The position numbers and the translations under genes are program-made. Positions 17,055 to 30,898 of a DNA stretch of 64,000 nt are shown piece after piece. The notes under the pieces are model-generated. The model ran no database searches. It had not been told where the DNA came from and was given only the letters and a program-made list of their open reading frames with translations. Numbering within the stretch: position 1 is the first letter of the stretch; the number at the start of each line of letters is the position of its first letter. The stretch lies in assembly GCA_022829145.1 (NCBI GenBank), contig CM040746.1:33580212-33644211 (forward strand), written 5' to 3'. The stretch comes from Albula goreensis. Lineage: Eukaryota > Chordata > Actinopteri > Albuliformes > Albulidae.

Positions 17055-18894
17055 CACCCACTGTACCTCTACTACTCCTTCTGATAATAATAATGTAATA
17101 ATGCAGTAGAATGTAAAGGTGATTAAAATGCATTGCACTTGCATGCATGCACACAAACACACATGCACGCTTCCATATTTCATGTATGCGTTTAGCTGTA
17201 AATGGCAAACTCTACCCCCGGCTGGCTCAGTGAAATGCAGAGAAGTACCTTTCGGCCATCTCTGCGATGTACGCTCTCTTCTCTCACCCACACACACCAC
17301 CCATCCTCATTAGATCCACCCCCCCTTCCCCCTTCCCACAGCTTGCCAAGGGAATGGCATGTTTTATTTAAAAAGATGACGAAAGAAATGGTGAAACAGG
17401 CCCTCTTTGAGTACCACTCTCGCCGATTTCTTCACTGAACTATTCATCCTGTTAAAAGATGCCCTTTAAATAAGAATGCAATGCTCTATTATCTTTGTGC
17501 TAACGAATACCTCTGTTTGTAAAGTGCAGATACACAGAAATTTTGTTAAATTACATTAAAATTATCAAAAAATAATTTCTGTCTGGATATTCACACATGA
17601 ATATTCTGCACACCATCGGCCCAGGAGCACACTAAACTGTCTGAGACCACTTCCCCCGCTCGCGGTAACACACCCTGAAGGAAGAGAGCGCACATGCTCC
17701 GGTTAATTCAAGCAGACACTCTCTGTAAACAGTGGACAAAAATAGGAGGGACTGCCTCCTCTCTCTCGTGCTCATTAATGATTGAAACAGAGCTCCCGAA
17801 GCCGGGTGAGATTGCGCCGTGATCCCTTAGCCTTTGCAGTGGAATTGCATTCTCCTAAGGCTGTGACCACCCCCTCCGTGCGCCGCGCAGAACTCTGCCG
17901 GGAGGGCTGTCAGTCTAACGGCAGCTCGCTCCAGGCGGACCGCCCGTCTCCGACACACCCTGCATGTGTAGACGCTCTCAATATGCCCGGGCGTTTATGC
18001 ACGGGGCTTGATTGAGCACGGTCCATTTCCAAACAGAGGTTTAATTCACTCCGGCGGTAATGAAGGCACTGAAATGGATGATAACGAGGAGCCAGTGCAG
18101 CCATCTTCGCCCGATGATGCGTGGTAAACACCGCACCTGGGATGCCGCCGTTCAGTCCCCTCCTCTGTGCCGCGTGCTACACTTCCTGTTTTACAATGAG
18201 GCTTCAGCCAACAAAAGGGATTCACTTAAAAGCCTCTCAATTCATGTAATGGACGCATGCATAAATAATATATCATTTATAATGCTGTTTTCATAACATT
18301 TACACATACACTGCTTACATGTAAATATTATTAGTGTAACATTACACATGATTTGTAGTATATAATATTACTTCGATGCATTAAATTGTATATTTTATGA
18401 TATAAGCATTTGTTTCAGCTCTGTGGTATATGCCTCTATCAACACTTTTTTTTGGCATCTGCTATTGACCACACTTTTGGGGGATCAAGGAATAATTCTC
18501 TGCTTTTGCCAAGGATTATCTAAGGGCTTTGTTTTTTTCACATTCTTTCAGAAAGAAAATGCATGCTGTCCACTGTGTCAAGAAAAATTTGACACTAAAC
18601 AATTCCAATTCCAACTAATACATCTGGATATTTTTTGATGATATACTTATGAATGGGGCTTTAATTTGAGTAATTAATGTGTTTTGAGCCCAAAATATAT
18701 CACGGCATCCTTACCCATTAGGGTGCATCCAGTAATTACTGTAATTTAGCACAAAGACGCTTCAAAAGAGTCATAAACTACCTACACTAAACACCTACAT
18801 GCAGTGCAGCTACTTGACGCATATCAGTTTCCAGTGTTTGCTTTTAGGGGATGCAAATCCACAGGGAGAGGAAAGAACTGACAAAGCTGGAACA

Positions 18895-18966
18895 AACACA
18901 CACACACACACACACACACATAGAGACACACATAGACACTCATGCATGGACACACTCACACACGTA
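18895..18966. repeat. Interrupted (CA)n microsatellite
   Basis: A pure CA core to about 18920, followed by CA/GA variants. Confidence 0.9.
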
Positions 18967-20314
18967 CACACTGATCTGGGCTTCAGTAGTTGTACCACAT
19001 ATTTGGGTTGCAAAACAAAACCTTACACTTGCAAAGTCACCACGGTCCATGTGTATTTAGAGTAAAGCCGATTGCCAAGCCTTCCTGAATCAACCCACAC
19101 GCAACGGTAAACAAAAAAACCCCTGCATAATACTAAATGCTTACGGCAACATTTTGCGTAAATTATACCGGACATGGATATGTGTAAAAGAACTGCGGAG
19201 GAATTTATTTTCATATATTGATGATATAGCAGAGAGGAAAAAATCCCATTTGTATATGGAAACCAGACAAAGTTCAATCTTTTGAGTGCTACTTTAAACC
19301 TTCCACAGAATACATTTGGCTGATGGGAGAGTCCGTTTAAACACAAGCCAGGAACCTTGCGGAAGAAAAAAAAAAATTCTGTTTTAAGACCAAAAGCGAG
19401 GGCACCTCTCCAATATCAGTTTTCTCAGGAACAAAAAGGTGGGCCCATGGCCCGCTTGTAAGTAAGTCATTACTTGAAACACTAGAACGCTGAGCCGACA
19501 CAAGCACAGAAGTAAAGCAATAGAAAACCATGTGAACCTGAACTAAGTGAGGCAGCCTAGTTCCAGCCATACAGTGAGACAGAGATGATTGCGTTCAATT
19601 TTTGGTTCAGGAAAACAAACCAAGCCATACCTTGCCAGTTCCTAATGCTGGAAACAAAACAAAACACAATGTAACATGTTTCCATCCACAGCACAATATC
19701 AAAATATCCAGAGCAGGTTTGATGTATTTAGGGGCTGTGCGTTTGATATGGCAGGGTAGACATATGACATTTATCATTGAGCGGATTAGCCTAAGGTGTT
19801 TGGTCCCAGTCTGAATCATGTTTGAGTAAAAGGAAATGCATTAGCAGGGTGGAAACAATCATAATGGCGTAAGAGAAAGCAGAGGCTCTCGTGAACACAC
19901 AGCAGAAGTGCGTCTCACACGCTTTTGAGCCCAATGCAGGCAGAATGCTGTTAAAACCTCCCCACTGGGGCCCAATGGGCCGTATATTAGACTCATTGCA
20001 TACCGAGGCTCTCTGCCTGGTAACAAATAAATAAATAACAAAAAAATCTTCTGAGAGATAGAAATGATGTTGCATCATTTTTTTTTTTTTTTTTGCAAGG
20101 CAGACACAGGCGATTTAAGTGCCTTTGGTGAGTCATGCAGCTACTTCATTATTCAAATTCACTTCTGAAAATTATTTGATTTTATTTACTTATTTTAGAT
20201 AGGACGCTTCTTGAAGGTTATACGAGTTCTCATTACAAGATTTCAGCTGAGGAACATATGTAAGTGGCATGTTTTTAGGTATGTTTATGTTTATGTGTTT
20301 TAATGTGTGAGGGT

Positions 20315-20337
20315 GTATATATATATATATATATATA
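20315..20337. repeat. (TA)n microsatellite
   Basis: About eleven TA units. Confidence 0.9.
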
Positions 20338-21416
20338 AATTTACACTACTATTTTTTTCTATTTGGACAGACTTAAAGAAATGGGTATCCCCCAGTTCAT
20401 TATATGAAAGAGCTTCAAGTGTGAAAAAAGTATCACTAATGGAACCTTCACAGTTACATTACCCTTTCAATCATATATAGATACCACATTGGTGAAAAGT
20501 CTATTAAAACGTGTAATTTATTTTTAAAGTCTTCTGGACAATTTTCAGAGACAGTGCAGTGGTTTGACAAGATTATTGAGTTTCCCGGGACTCTTCTGTC
20601 AGCTTGGCACTAGTGATGCTGTCAAATAATCCATGACAATCATAACCTTCCCCTTACCTTTTCAAATAAAAACTTACTGCGCCACCACCATTGACCTACA
20701 CCAGAAAAAAAATAAAAATAAAATGGGGGCCAGAACTCTCAGTGTCTGGACCCTGTAACACCCAGACTGCTGAATAACTTACTTAATGGGGAGTTTTGAC
20801 ATCACCAAGGCACTGAACCATTTTATGCTGGCCTGGGGTTAGCTAGTTGCTAGGCTACAGTCTCACACATTTTTCAGGGAGTATTGGATAGAAAAAAGAA
20901 ACAATTACACAACACGGTAAAAAAGAAGATGGTGATACTATGAATTTGTTTATGGAGAAAGCTTGCTAGTTATCCTCAAATAGGAGAAGGATGAGCACTG
21001 TGAATCTTGTTTCGAAGGACAGAAAAACAAGAGCAGTGCTAAAAATGCAACCTGGTGTAGCAGGATCTGAGGGGCCAGTGAAAGATACTAAAAAACATAC
21101 CGCATTCATTTGAGCAAGTTCCTATTCCAAAACTGTCAACTCCATCTCAAACATTCCCCATGTTTCCATCCCAAAATGCCAACCTCAACCTCAACTAAGT
21201 GTGAAGGGCAAAGGAATCTTATCCACACAATATATCACCGCACATCAGCAAAGAATGCAGTTCTCCTCAGTCATTTTAACAGCTGTGGATGGATTTACAA
21301 ATTAGTTTGCCGTACACATATCAGAAGAAACACATTTCTTCCTACATCTCATAAAATCAAAGGTCTTCTTAAGTTTAAAGACTGTTTTTGATGTCAATGA
21401 CAATGTTGACAATGAT

Positions 21417-21438
21417 TTATTATTATTATTATTATTAT
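21417..21438. repeat. (TTA)n microsatellite
   Basis: Seven TTA units. Confidence 0.9.
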
Positions 21439-23415
21439 ACATGAAGACATCTCTTACTATGAAAAACATCAAAGACAAAGGACAGCGTTTCCGCACAAGA
21501 GTTTGATCAAATTCATTCCTTTACACGCATCATGTTGTGTGTTTGGAATGGCAGGAACGAGTTTTGGCCACTTGTTGTCACTGGGTGGCAACAAGCCACT
21601 GTGCTGCTCAATCAGTTTAATAAGCAAGTCAATCAGAGCTGATTGACTGGCTTAATGCCTTGATTAATTGAATGATTGCCTGGTTGGGGGTGCTGCCCAT
21701 GAGGATGTATTGACTGATTGCCCAGATGAGAGTGAGGTGCTATTTCTCTCCCTAATGTATGGCTGGCTAATCCATCAGTTATCCATCTCAGCAAATTCAT
21801 TTGACACTTAAAGCTACTTTTAATGGACCAGAGACCTGAAAGTAAAAGGAATAATCCATTCTTATTGCAGATGGAAAGAAAAATAATAATAAAAAAATAC
21901 TACTGTATAACAGATAAGTGGTACTGTGTATTGCTGGCCTTTACTTGTTTCATTCACATCCAAGCATATGCTGCAATAGACTAAGAAAAGGTGTGATATT
22001 TCTTGTTTCTTGAAGTTTTACTAGCTGATGCAGCAGAATGAATCAGACAGGCCTATACAGTACCCAATATAATCTCTAAAATCTGACAAGGAAATACAAG
22101 GAAATTTCATATTTTACATATCTTACTGCTTGTCTCCATTGTTGTTTGTGTGTATGTGAGTGTGTATGCATATTAATTTACATACATAGGGATACATGTG
22201 CATATGAATATATGTATTTGTGGTTGGATCTGTGTATATGTGTAGTTGTGTGAACTGCAATCAGTAACTGACTCTGAATTTTATATTTAAATCTTGTGAT
22301 AGTTCTGTATAAATGAATTTTGAGTTACTCTGCTGTCCGCCCATCCCCTCTGCTGGGTTCTCAGCAATTCGGCATGAATTTCAAAGTAAGTTTAGGGAAA
22401 CTGACACAGTTAACTGAACACTATACTGTGCTTGCAGTTCTGATGTTATCAAAGCATTTTCACAGCTCTAGGAATATGATTCTGGAGAGAAGTAAGGCAC
22501 ATATTTTATGCTGCTACACTCTTAAACAAATTGCCCGCAGTTTTTGCGAACAACTTATTCAGACATGACATGCAAAACTTCCATTCTTTTGGTATCCAAG
22601 CTACATTTTTAGGAAGTGAATACAAAAACAAATCCAGAGGGAGCAGAAACGACAGTATGAGGCATGTTACTTCATTTTGAGTTTGGGAAACATTAAGAAA
22701 ACTTTATTACACAGTTAAAAATATGGGTTTGCAATACTTCAGTCAACAAATTCAGTCAACAGTTTTCATGGATTTTTTTGAGTTGCTCTGTTTTGTACAA
22801 AGCAGGGTGTGAACTACAGGGGAGCCAGTGGGAACTTGGCTCCTCTTAAAAAGACATAACCTTCCCTGAAACCATGATTTATGAAATTTTGGGGGGTCTC
22901 TAAAATATTGACAATATGCAATTTTTTTCCATGCATTTCTATTTTTCTGTATCTTCATAATCATGGATTGGGCCTGAAATTAGGCTATTATTGATGTATG
23001 ATTCATGCATGAGGCTGATTCATCACTAATTCACTTTAAGAAATATACTGGCATGCATACTATTCTTGCCATCACCATTGAAGAGTGGTGGCGCAATATC
23101 ATAAACTTTACTCACTTTAACTCTTTACACTTATGCTTCTTTGCAATAAGAGTCACAGTCAGTCCTCTCTTTGAGGCACCCTCCCCCCCCACTAGTTTGC
23201 ACACTGGTACAAAGCAAGTTAATATATTAACTCAAAACCTCCATGCAAGTATTGCTAACCCATATTTTTTTTTATCAGTGTGGTTTCTTTTTAGCCTCAA
23301 AGGGAATGCCAAGAAGAATGAAACAACACGCTGCTTAGTAAATGGCAGATGACTGATTCTATGGTTTGTTGGAATAAATGGCACATTCTAGTCCTACTAA
23401 CCTGATCATGTGGAT

Positions 23416-23638
23416 GGCAGTAAAATATAATGGTTTAGGAGCTGGGTTTTACCTAGAAACTCTAGCAAACACTAGCAAGATTGTAGGTTTAATTCTCTGG
23501 TAGGACACTGTAGTTCTGCCCTTGAGGCACTGTACATAAATTTATCTTGTAAATATCCAGCTGTAAATAGATAGTGCGTAAAAATTTTAACTGGGCAAGT
23601 CTCTCTCAACCAAAGCATCTACTGGATGCCTAAATGTA
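23416..23638 (+). mobile_element. tRNA-derived SINE relic
   Basis: AATGGTTTAGGAGCTGG head, GTAGGTTTAATTCTCTGG B-box-like stretch, GGACACTGTAGTTCTGCCCTTGAGGCACTG middle (in two parts, around 23500..23530), ATATCCAGCTGTAAATAGAT, and a CATCTACTGGATGCCTAAAT tail. This is the same family layout as the element at 1537..1765, and it is diverged. Confidence 0.75.
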
Positions 23639-25401
23639 GACATCAGTATACTCCCTATTACTGTATGAACTGTTTTTACCTCTTACTTTGTTTAGCATAG
23701 GTAATAGCTCCATACTGGAGAAATATTAATTGACAGAAGTCTGGTATTTGAACACCAAACGATGATTTATTTCATTACATTTATTTTATGTCTCATTTAT
23801 TTTATTTTATGTCACACCCCTCCTCGTTGAGCCACGCCCAACCTCAGACATTCAATGTGAGATAATCTATATAATTTTACATCATTTTGACTGAATAGTG
23901 TCCAGTGATTCCATATGGCATTTTTAGGAGATGTTAAAGGGAATCTCATGCATACACTAAAAGTTTGTAATATTTTGAAGTGCATGTGAAAAAATGGGGA
24001 AACAGTAGACACTTTGGGCCCAAAGTATTGGATCATGGTAAAGCAGAGAGTACGTGTAACCAATGCTTGTTTGGGCAGGTTTGGGTTATTGATGGGAGTT
24101 TGTTCAGTCCCCCCTGTCAGGGACCTTTTGAGTGGTGAGATGGCCTTCTCATTATGAAATGACTGAATATGTTGCACACTACTATGGATTACTGCTCACA
24201 CAAGAATATCACTGGGCCTGTATTCAAATCCATCTCTGTTGTGCTGAATATCAAACCAAAATGCTATAGGCAGCCACCATTTTTATTCTTTTGTTTGCCT
24301 CCTTTGTTTGACCTGCACCATTTAAGTAATATGTAATAAAATATGTCTGGAAGAAGCTGAAACCAGTTAGAAGTTAGAAAAAGAAAGTACACATTTAACA
24401 TGTTTTGTATGGCCATGCTTATCTGACTGAATGACCAAGCTCGATCTCAGAGAACATAGATTCATACTGAGAGACCTGGCTAACAAAACTGCAGATTACA
24501 AAATGTTGCAGTTGCATTGAATGGTCACAGTCGATATTTTTCCCTCACAGATGTGGTGAAAAAAAAGCAAAACCACTTAATCACAGTGTATAAACCTTTC
24601 AATGTGCTGACAAATAAGTTCAATTTTTTTGTTCAATGGATTAAGCGCACGTGAGAGGTCATGGGAATGGGTTCATTCGAGCCTGCCAATGTTTGACACC
24701 GCTTTCCCTCCATTTCCACGGAAATATCTTTCTGGGGAAGCTGAATGTATTTTCTATTCATGCTTTTGTGGAGGCCGGCCTGAAAGGGCGGCGCTGAATG
24801 AGAAGAGCTCTGAGTCTCTTTTACTGTTGCTTAAACACAATGCAATGAGGTCTCCGCAAACAGAGGCGGATATCACAGCTGAGGGTTTAACGCGACACGA
24901 CAAGGCATGACTCCATAAGTTGAGCTCGGAGCTGAACTTTAGCGCGGCCCGTGGAGCGACGAGGCCCGGCCTCGTAGGAGGGGAGAATGGTAGACATTCA
25001 ATAGTCGCCTTTCTGCCTCAGTGGTCACATCTGAGATTATCAGTCTCACACATTCAAAACCAGGCTGCAGGCAGGAAGGAAGAAAATGAAAAAAAAAAAA
25101 AGATTATGGCCTGGAAAGAGCCCAGAGTTTGTTTGTTTTTCTTCTCTCTTTTCCCCTCCAATAAAGCAGGGGTTTGATTTTTATTTTTTTTCTTGCTCTC
25201 GCCTTATGTCAATGCCAGCGGGCACACAGCTGCAGCCCTTTGCATGCCCCGGATATCTCTAGACCCAGAGAGGGCACATGGGTACCAAGCAATGGGGCAT
25301 TTACCCACAACCTACATTTATGCTGTGTGGCAGAGATGGCCATGCATTTAGAGCTCAACTAGGGACAGAACGAGGAAAGGAGGGGGTTGTAGAACTGGGG
25401 T
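23639..25401. other. Intronic stretch with no recognised element
   Basis: Unique-looking DNA. The segment 24640..25070 is GC-richer and repeat-free. A short A tract lies near 25090. Confidence 0.5.
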
Positions 25402-25406
25402 ATGTG

Positions 25407-25443
<37 letters not shown>

Positions 25444-25535
25444 ATGGTATGTGGACATGCGTGTGTGTGTTTGTGTCAATGCGTGCATGCATGCGTGCAT
25501 GTGTTTGTTTGTGTGTATTCATGTGTGTGGATGTA

Positions 25536-25578
<43 letters not shown>

Positions 25579-25587
25579 GTGTGTTTG
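25402..25587. repeat. Compound (TG)n microsatellite
   Basis: Two long TG runs (about 25402..25442 and 25540..25585) flank a TGCATG/TGTTTG-variant segment. Confidence 0.95.
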
Positions 25588-28500
25588 GTTAGAAAGTGTA
25601 AAAAATCTATATACCTTTCTTTCCAATTGAAATGGAAGACAGGCCTTTTGAACTGCCTTCTGCATGGCTAACCTGAGTCTGTGTGGTTACCTCGATCTCA
25701 CTCTGCGGGCGAACAATCAATAAACAAACACCAATAAAACTTCCAAAGAAACCACTTCTCTGCTTGAAAACAGAAACCACTTCTCCAGCCACTCAGCTCA
25801 GATCTTCAGAGGCTGTCGATTCCTTTAATTGCTCAGAGAGTGATTGGCTCTGTTCGGTATCACCACCATCAGAATGGTGAATCTGATACAACCTCAGCCG
25901 TAAAAAGGTTTCCAGGCATGGCATTCTGCCTTCAGCGTCAAGGTGTCAGATTCAAACTAAAATCCAAAGCGACCGCAACAAAATTCTAAATGTCCAATCT
26001 GACAAACATCAGTTAAAATGACAATAATGGGGAATGTGCTGCAAAGATGGGGTGGGACTGCTTTGTTTTGACAATAACCCAGAACAGAAACGACTTAGAT
26101 TTTGACTCTTTGTCAGAAAATTCTGAAATCTGCAGCAGAGAGATGCTTCTGTTAGTCACTTGCGGTGACGCTATCACCTTGAAGGCCATTTACAAAACTG
26201 AAGCACAGGGAGTTTTCAGCAGTGAACATGTCTCCCAGCTGTGTGTCCTCGAGCTACCTCACCTACGCAGCTCAAGTGCAAGCTCAGGGTCGTGGAGGAG
26301 GGCGAGGTCACACAGGTGGGCTTGGGCTCGGCTGTGTGGAATCCAGACCCATCCGGTCAGGTATGAGTAATTTAACCTGCATTCTATGCACGTAAATAAC
26401 AGAATATGAGCCATAAATAATGGGAGGTTATTTGTTAGGCATATAGACTTGCCTGAGACTAATCGAAAATGCAGTCAAACACAATGGAATGGCTCTGATG
26501 ATCTGAATCTGAAGGATTTTTATGAGTTACTTACACATGAAATTCACAAGTCAGTTAACAAGCAATGGCATTGCCAATATGTAGAAATGTTCTTTCAAGC
26601 ATCATTAATGGCTTGAGGTAATGGATAGAAAAGGGCAGCATTTGGTGTACTATTATTTGCAATATGGATTTGCTTGTATGTCTTGCATAGAGCTCACTCA
26701 CCTCTTATACAGTATCTCCTTTAAAAGCAGCCTATGCCGCCACCATTTTGTTTTCAATTTACAGATACATTTTTGGTAAGTAACATAGTGCATTTAGCTT
26801 ATTTTGCACTATTAATGAAAATGTGAGAAGATTTTGCTGTTTTTCAGGTGAGTAACATCACAAACCATACGCAAAACATGTGAGAAACCCTATTATACAT
26901 AAGGTATATTGATAAAAAGTAATATTTCAAATATAAGTTTAAATTCTGCCCATTCTGCTTGTGGGTGTATATGTTCCTGCACACACGATGACAGGTATGT
27001 GTATCCAGTCTTTCAGGGCATTATTATTCATCAATATAGATTTTTCATGAAAATGTGAAATATGTTCAATATTCAAAGTGCAAAATGTTAATTACTGAGA
27101 TTGACAGCTAGCTAAATAACAATAATGGGTGGACAGATAGCGCAGTCTTGTATTTAATATTCAGAGTACATCAGGGTTTTTTTTTGTGTTTGTTTTAATC
27201 CACACTCCCCAAGACCCAAAGCTCCTTTCCCAACATTTTGTAAGGGATACACGTATCTATTGGATTTTCATGAAAATTAATTCCTGGCAATTCTCGTTGA
27301 TGTCGGAGAGGAGACAGGAAGATCCTTCATAAAGGCGATCACCTTGACTGGGCTCCGTTACGAACAGGAGGGGCTAAGTTTAGGCGCAGAGTCTGCATCA
27401 AATCGTCAGCGGTCTCTGGAGGGAAACGCCATCAAATCGTTCATTCTGAGCGTCGTCTCCCCCTGTCTCCACTGCTCATACGCCGGCGACATGTTATCAT
27501 TTCTGACACTTTGCTTTTGATTCTCATTAAATTAAAACAACACAATTAAAACAAAAAAAATGCTTCAGTAGTTCCGAAGCTTATTGCCTGGAGAAAACTC
27601 AGGAGACCCAAACCAAGACTCTGACCCTCCTTCTCATAAATCACGGGTCATGGAACAAAATTGCCTGTAATGAAGGGTCATAATGAAGGGTCAATGAGTC
27701 TATTTAAAAAAAATGAACATAAAATTTTCTATCACAAGGCATGGCCAAACAATATGGGGAGAAAAAAAAAGGTGTATGGCACTGTCTGCTGAAGCAGGCC
27801 AACATAACCCCTGGTCTCCACATGGGAACTCCAGCAGATGTCCCACTGTCCAGGTCACGGTGTGCGTACATTCAGGAGCGTGCTAAAGTGAGAAGCAGTG
27901 TATCGTGGGATGCGGATTTAATGGGGACCTGTGGGAGGCGTGTGCAGGAGTGAGTCAGAGGAACAGCGGCGCTGATTCTCATCCAGAAGAAGCCGTCTAA
28001 TGAGGATAATATTAGCAGACAGGGGACAACGGCAGCAATAAGGCATACGGAGAAGGCTGGGAAACAACACCAGCGGTTAGCAAACAGATGTTCCCACTGA
28101 TTTGGACCCCGTCTCAATTAACGGGAAGCCTATTCCACTTTGCAGCCATCCCGGAACACTCAGGAGAGCACCTCCGACGCCCTGGCAGAGGGGTGTGTTT
28201 TAGCCGCTAAAACACACATCTGCGTTTGCTGATGAGGGCGCGGAGCGGAGGTGCTTATCCGCGGCACCTGTGGTGAGAGGGGCTTTGGCTAACCCCGCTA
28301 ACGGTGGGCTGCTGGGTGTTTTTTTCCTTCTTCCTTTCACTTGGGTCAATACCACGGGAGACTGGCCGACCTTTCAGAGGCAATGTGTCTCCTGGACGGA
28401 CAAACGAGGTGATGCGCTTCCGCAAACTCTGTCCTTTACCAAAGATTAAGGTTGCGGAGGGCGGGACGGAGAATGACAAATGCGGGAAACGAGGTGTGTT

Positions 28501-29215
28501 TACGTTGGCTCCCGAGACCCAACATGATTTATGCATAGTGCAGACACCTTCAAAGGGCCCCATTAATTGCTCGATAGTAAAACCCTGGCAGCAGAGAAAA
28601 AAAAAAAAAACCTTTCAATTGTGCTGTGAAAATGATAATGCTCTTTGTGGATCAAAACAACGAGGTGCAGAGCTCTGTCTTTGCTGGCCCAACACGGAGC
28701 ACAAGAACTTATTGATGTGGATACATACATTTCAGAATTATTCCTGGAAATATCTATGTCTAGCTCTGAACAGAAGCTATATATTTTCTTTGGACATTCT
28801 TCTTTTCCCTCAAAAGCATTATGAAACAAATAAAACATAAAAATGAAACCGCATTCTTTAAAGAGAGTGGAAAAACCACACACAAAAAAAAAAATTGATT
28901 GTTGTATTCGATTACTTTTTTCCTTTAGCTACAAAATGTTATTCCTCTGAGTTGAATGCCTACTCCAGAGCTAGAGATTTATGTCTTTTTATTTTTATTG
29001 ATTTGTTTTTGTTAAGTGTGTACATAACAGGCCCTGCACAGCATCTTTCGCCATACATCATGCTTAGACTGATTCATTTCATTTGGGATTTAATTGGACA
29101 GCAGTATGTCTTTTCTCCATTATAAAATATGCATTCATGCAGTATGGAATCCAGCTTGCCACACAAAAAAATGCTGTGCATTCTCTGTCACTGATAAATG
29201 TATTCCTTAAGACAT
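25588..29215. other. Intronic stretch with no recognised element
   Basis: Unique-looking DNA with a GC-richer block at 27800..28560 and short A or T tracts. A short duplication of TAATGAAGGGTCA occurs at about 27669 and 27682. No gene was recognised. Confidence 0.5.
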
Positions 29216-29365
29216 GGGACCATATTTATAAAGTGTCTCAGAGAAAGACCACTGATCCAGGATCAGGTTCCCTTGTCTATATTCCTCAGCTCATCTATTA
29301 TGATATGACATACAAAACAGATCTGAGATCAGCACTCCTGAAAGCTCAGATGGAATACACGGGCC
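29216..29365. mobile_element. Foldback MITE-like repeat, ~150 bp
   Basis: The left arm starts GGGACCATATTTATAAAG and contains GATCCAGGATCAG. The right arm contains GATCTGAGATCAGCAC and ends GAATACACGGGCC. Reverse-complementing one arm aligns with the other over about 45 bp with mismatches. The pattern resembles a non-autonomous foldback repeat dispersed in fish genomes (from memory). No superfamily is assigned. Confidence 0.6.
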
Positions 29366-30618
29366 AGATCAGCAGATGTTCTCAGTATGATATCATTTAG
29401 TTGACCATAAGCAATGATAGCTGTATCCCTATGATCTGATAGAAAAACAGAGCTGTTTCCATGAGGCTGCCGGATAATGAGGCTTTTAGAAACATAGACA
29501 AAGGCTGTTAGAAGCATATATAATGTTGATCGTCCATTATCTATTTTATTCATGTTTTTTTTCTCATTAAAAATCTGCAACCTTAAGGACGACAACAAAA
29601 AAACAAGAACAATGGCGATGGCAAACAAAAGATGTCACTGTAATGCTAATGTGTCTAAAGAGCACTTTTAGGCCAATGGGAGAAGTGTGTAGCAGTTTGA
29701 ATGGGAGTTAGCAGACAGAAGACAACAGCATCCTCAGTGCGTGTATGAAAAACCAAAACCAAGACACAGCAGAGAGACCAGTGACTGCAGGCGCAGCTCT
29801 GCAGGGGCGCCGTGGCGTGATCGGGGATGGCGCTGTGGCGTGACGGGGGAAGGCGCAGGACTGGGATTTTTGTTTGGGGTGTTCTGGGAGGGAGAGTCAG
29901 CTTCTTCCAAAAATGGACCAAGACTAAGAAAAAGAACATTTGTGAAGGTCAAGGAGTACACTAGCTCCAAGCAGGAACAAAAGGAGAGAAAATCTGACAG
30001 AAGGAAAGCCAATGACCTGCTAATGAATGGGTCTACTTGTCTGATTATGACAGCAGCTAAGCTATCCAGTAAAGGATTATAAAATGTACTACAATTCATT
30101 TTGTAAATGTGCTGGCCAGTTCTGATATAATATGCGATTGTGTCTACTTGTAAATGTATTATTACAAATATACAGTATCAATAGGAAGGTTACAGTCAAG
30201 AACATATTAAATAGTTATGTTTTATGTTATGATGACAATAATGATGATCACGAGATTTGATTTATTAGTATCTTTTCATGCATCTCTACGGTTATATGAA
30301 CGTACGGTCTTTTCAAACTGTACTGAGTTTCAGGACCGCTTGAACCCATATACAGTACAAACTCTGAAATCCTGATTGCAAGCGGGAGCACCCTCAATTA
30401 AATCTCCAAATTCAAAAGTTTTTTAAGCATATGGGGAGAATTTTGGCTCATGGCCCTCCGCAGATAAGCAGCACTAAGGCAAGGAAAAACTATAAAACAA
30501 ATGGAGTCTGGAGAACATATTGCATGCAGCGCCCTTGTGCTCAGAATGGCAAGGCTTCAGAAGCTGGGATGTCACTCTCCCCCACATTTGATGTGATCAG
30601 TTACAGCACAAAGAGCTT

Positions 30619-30668
30619 GGGGGGGGGGTCTGGGGAGGGGAGGGGGATGCGGTGCTGGGGATGGGGGA
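30619..30668 (+). repeat. G-rich block, G-quadruplex candidate
   Basis: A run of ten G is followed by several GGGG blocks within 50 bp on the plus strand. Confidence 0.75.
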
Positions 30669-30870
30669 TGGACAGAGGAGGCTGGGATACCGCACTCAGC
30701 TGTCATTGCTTTTATCAGGGCCTTCCTGTGCAGGTGGACAGAGGAGAACCCTGCCAGCTCCTCTCCGACACAGACCCCCATGCACCACTACATAATGGAT
30801 GCCTTTCAGCGATCCAAGCCTCAAACGCCGAGAGGGAAGTGAAGAAACTTGCACTAGCAGGAAAGGAGGG

Positions 30871-30898
30871 AGAGGAGAGAGAGAGAGAGAGAGAGAGT
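30871..30898. repeat. (GA)n microsatellite
   Basis: About thirteen GA units. Confidence 0.9.

Larger units (their letters stand above)
17056..23415. other. Intronic stretch with only simple repeats
   Basis: It contains (CA)n at 18895..18966, (TA)n at 20315..20337, (TTA)n at 21417..21438 and a GT-rich patch at about 22146..22250. The GC-richer segment 17630..18180 is unique and repeat-free. No gene was recognised. Confidence 0.55.

Noticed and set aside
28304..28840. 178-codon plus-strand ORF
   Set aside because: It has no recognisable domain, promoter or splice context and is compatible with chance in a GC-richer patch.
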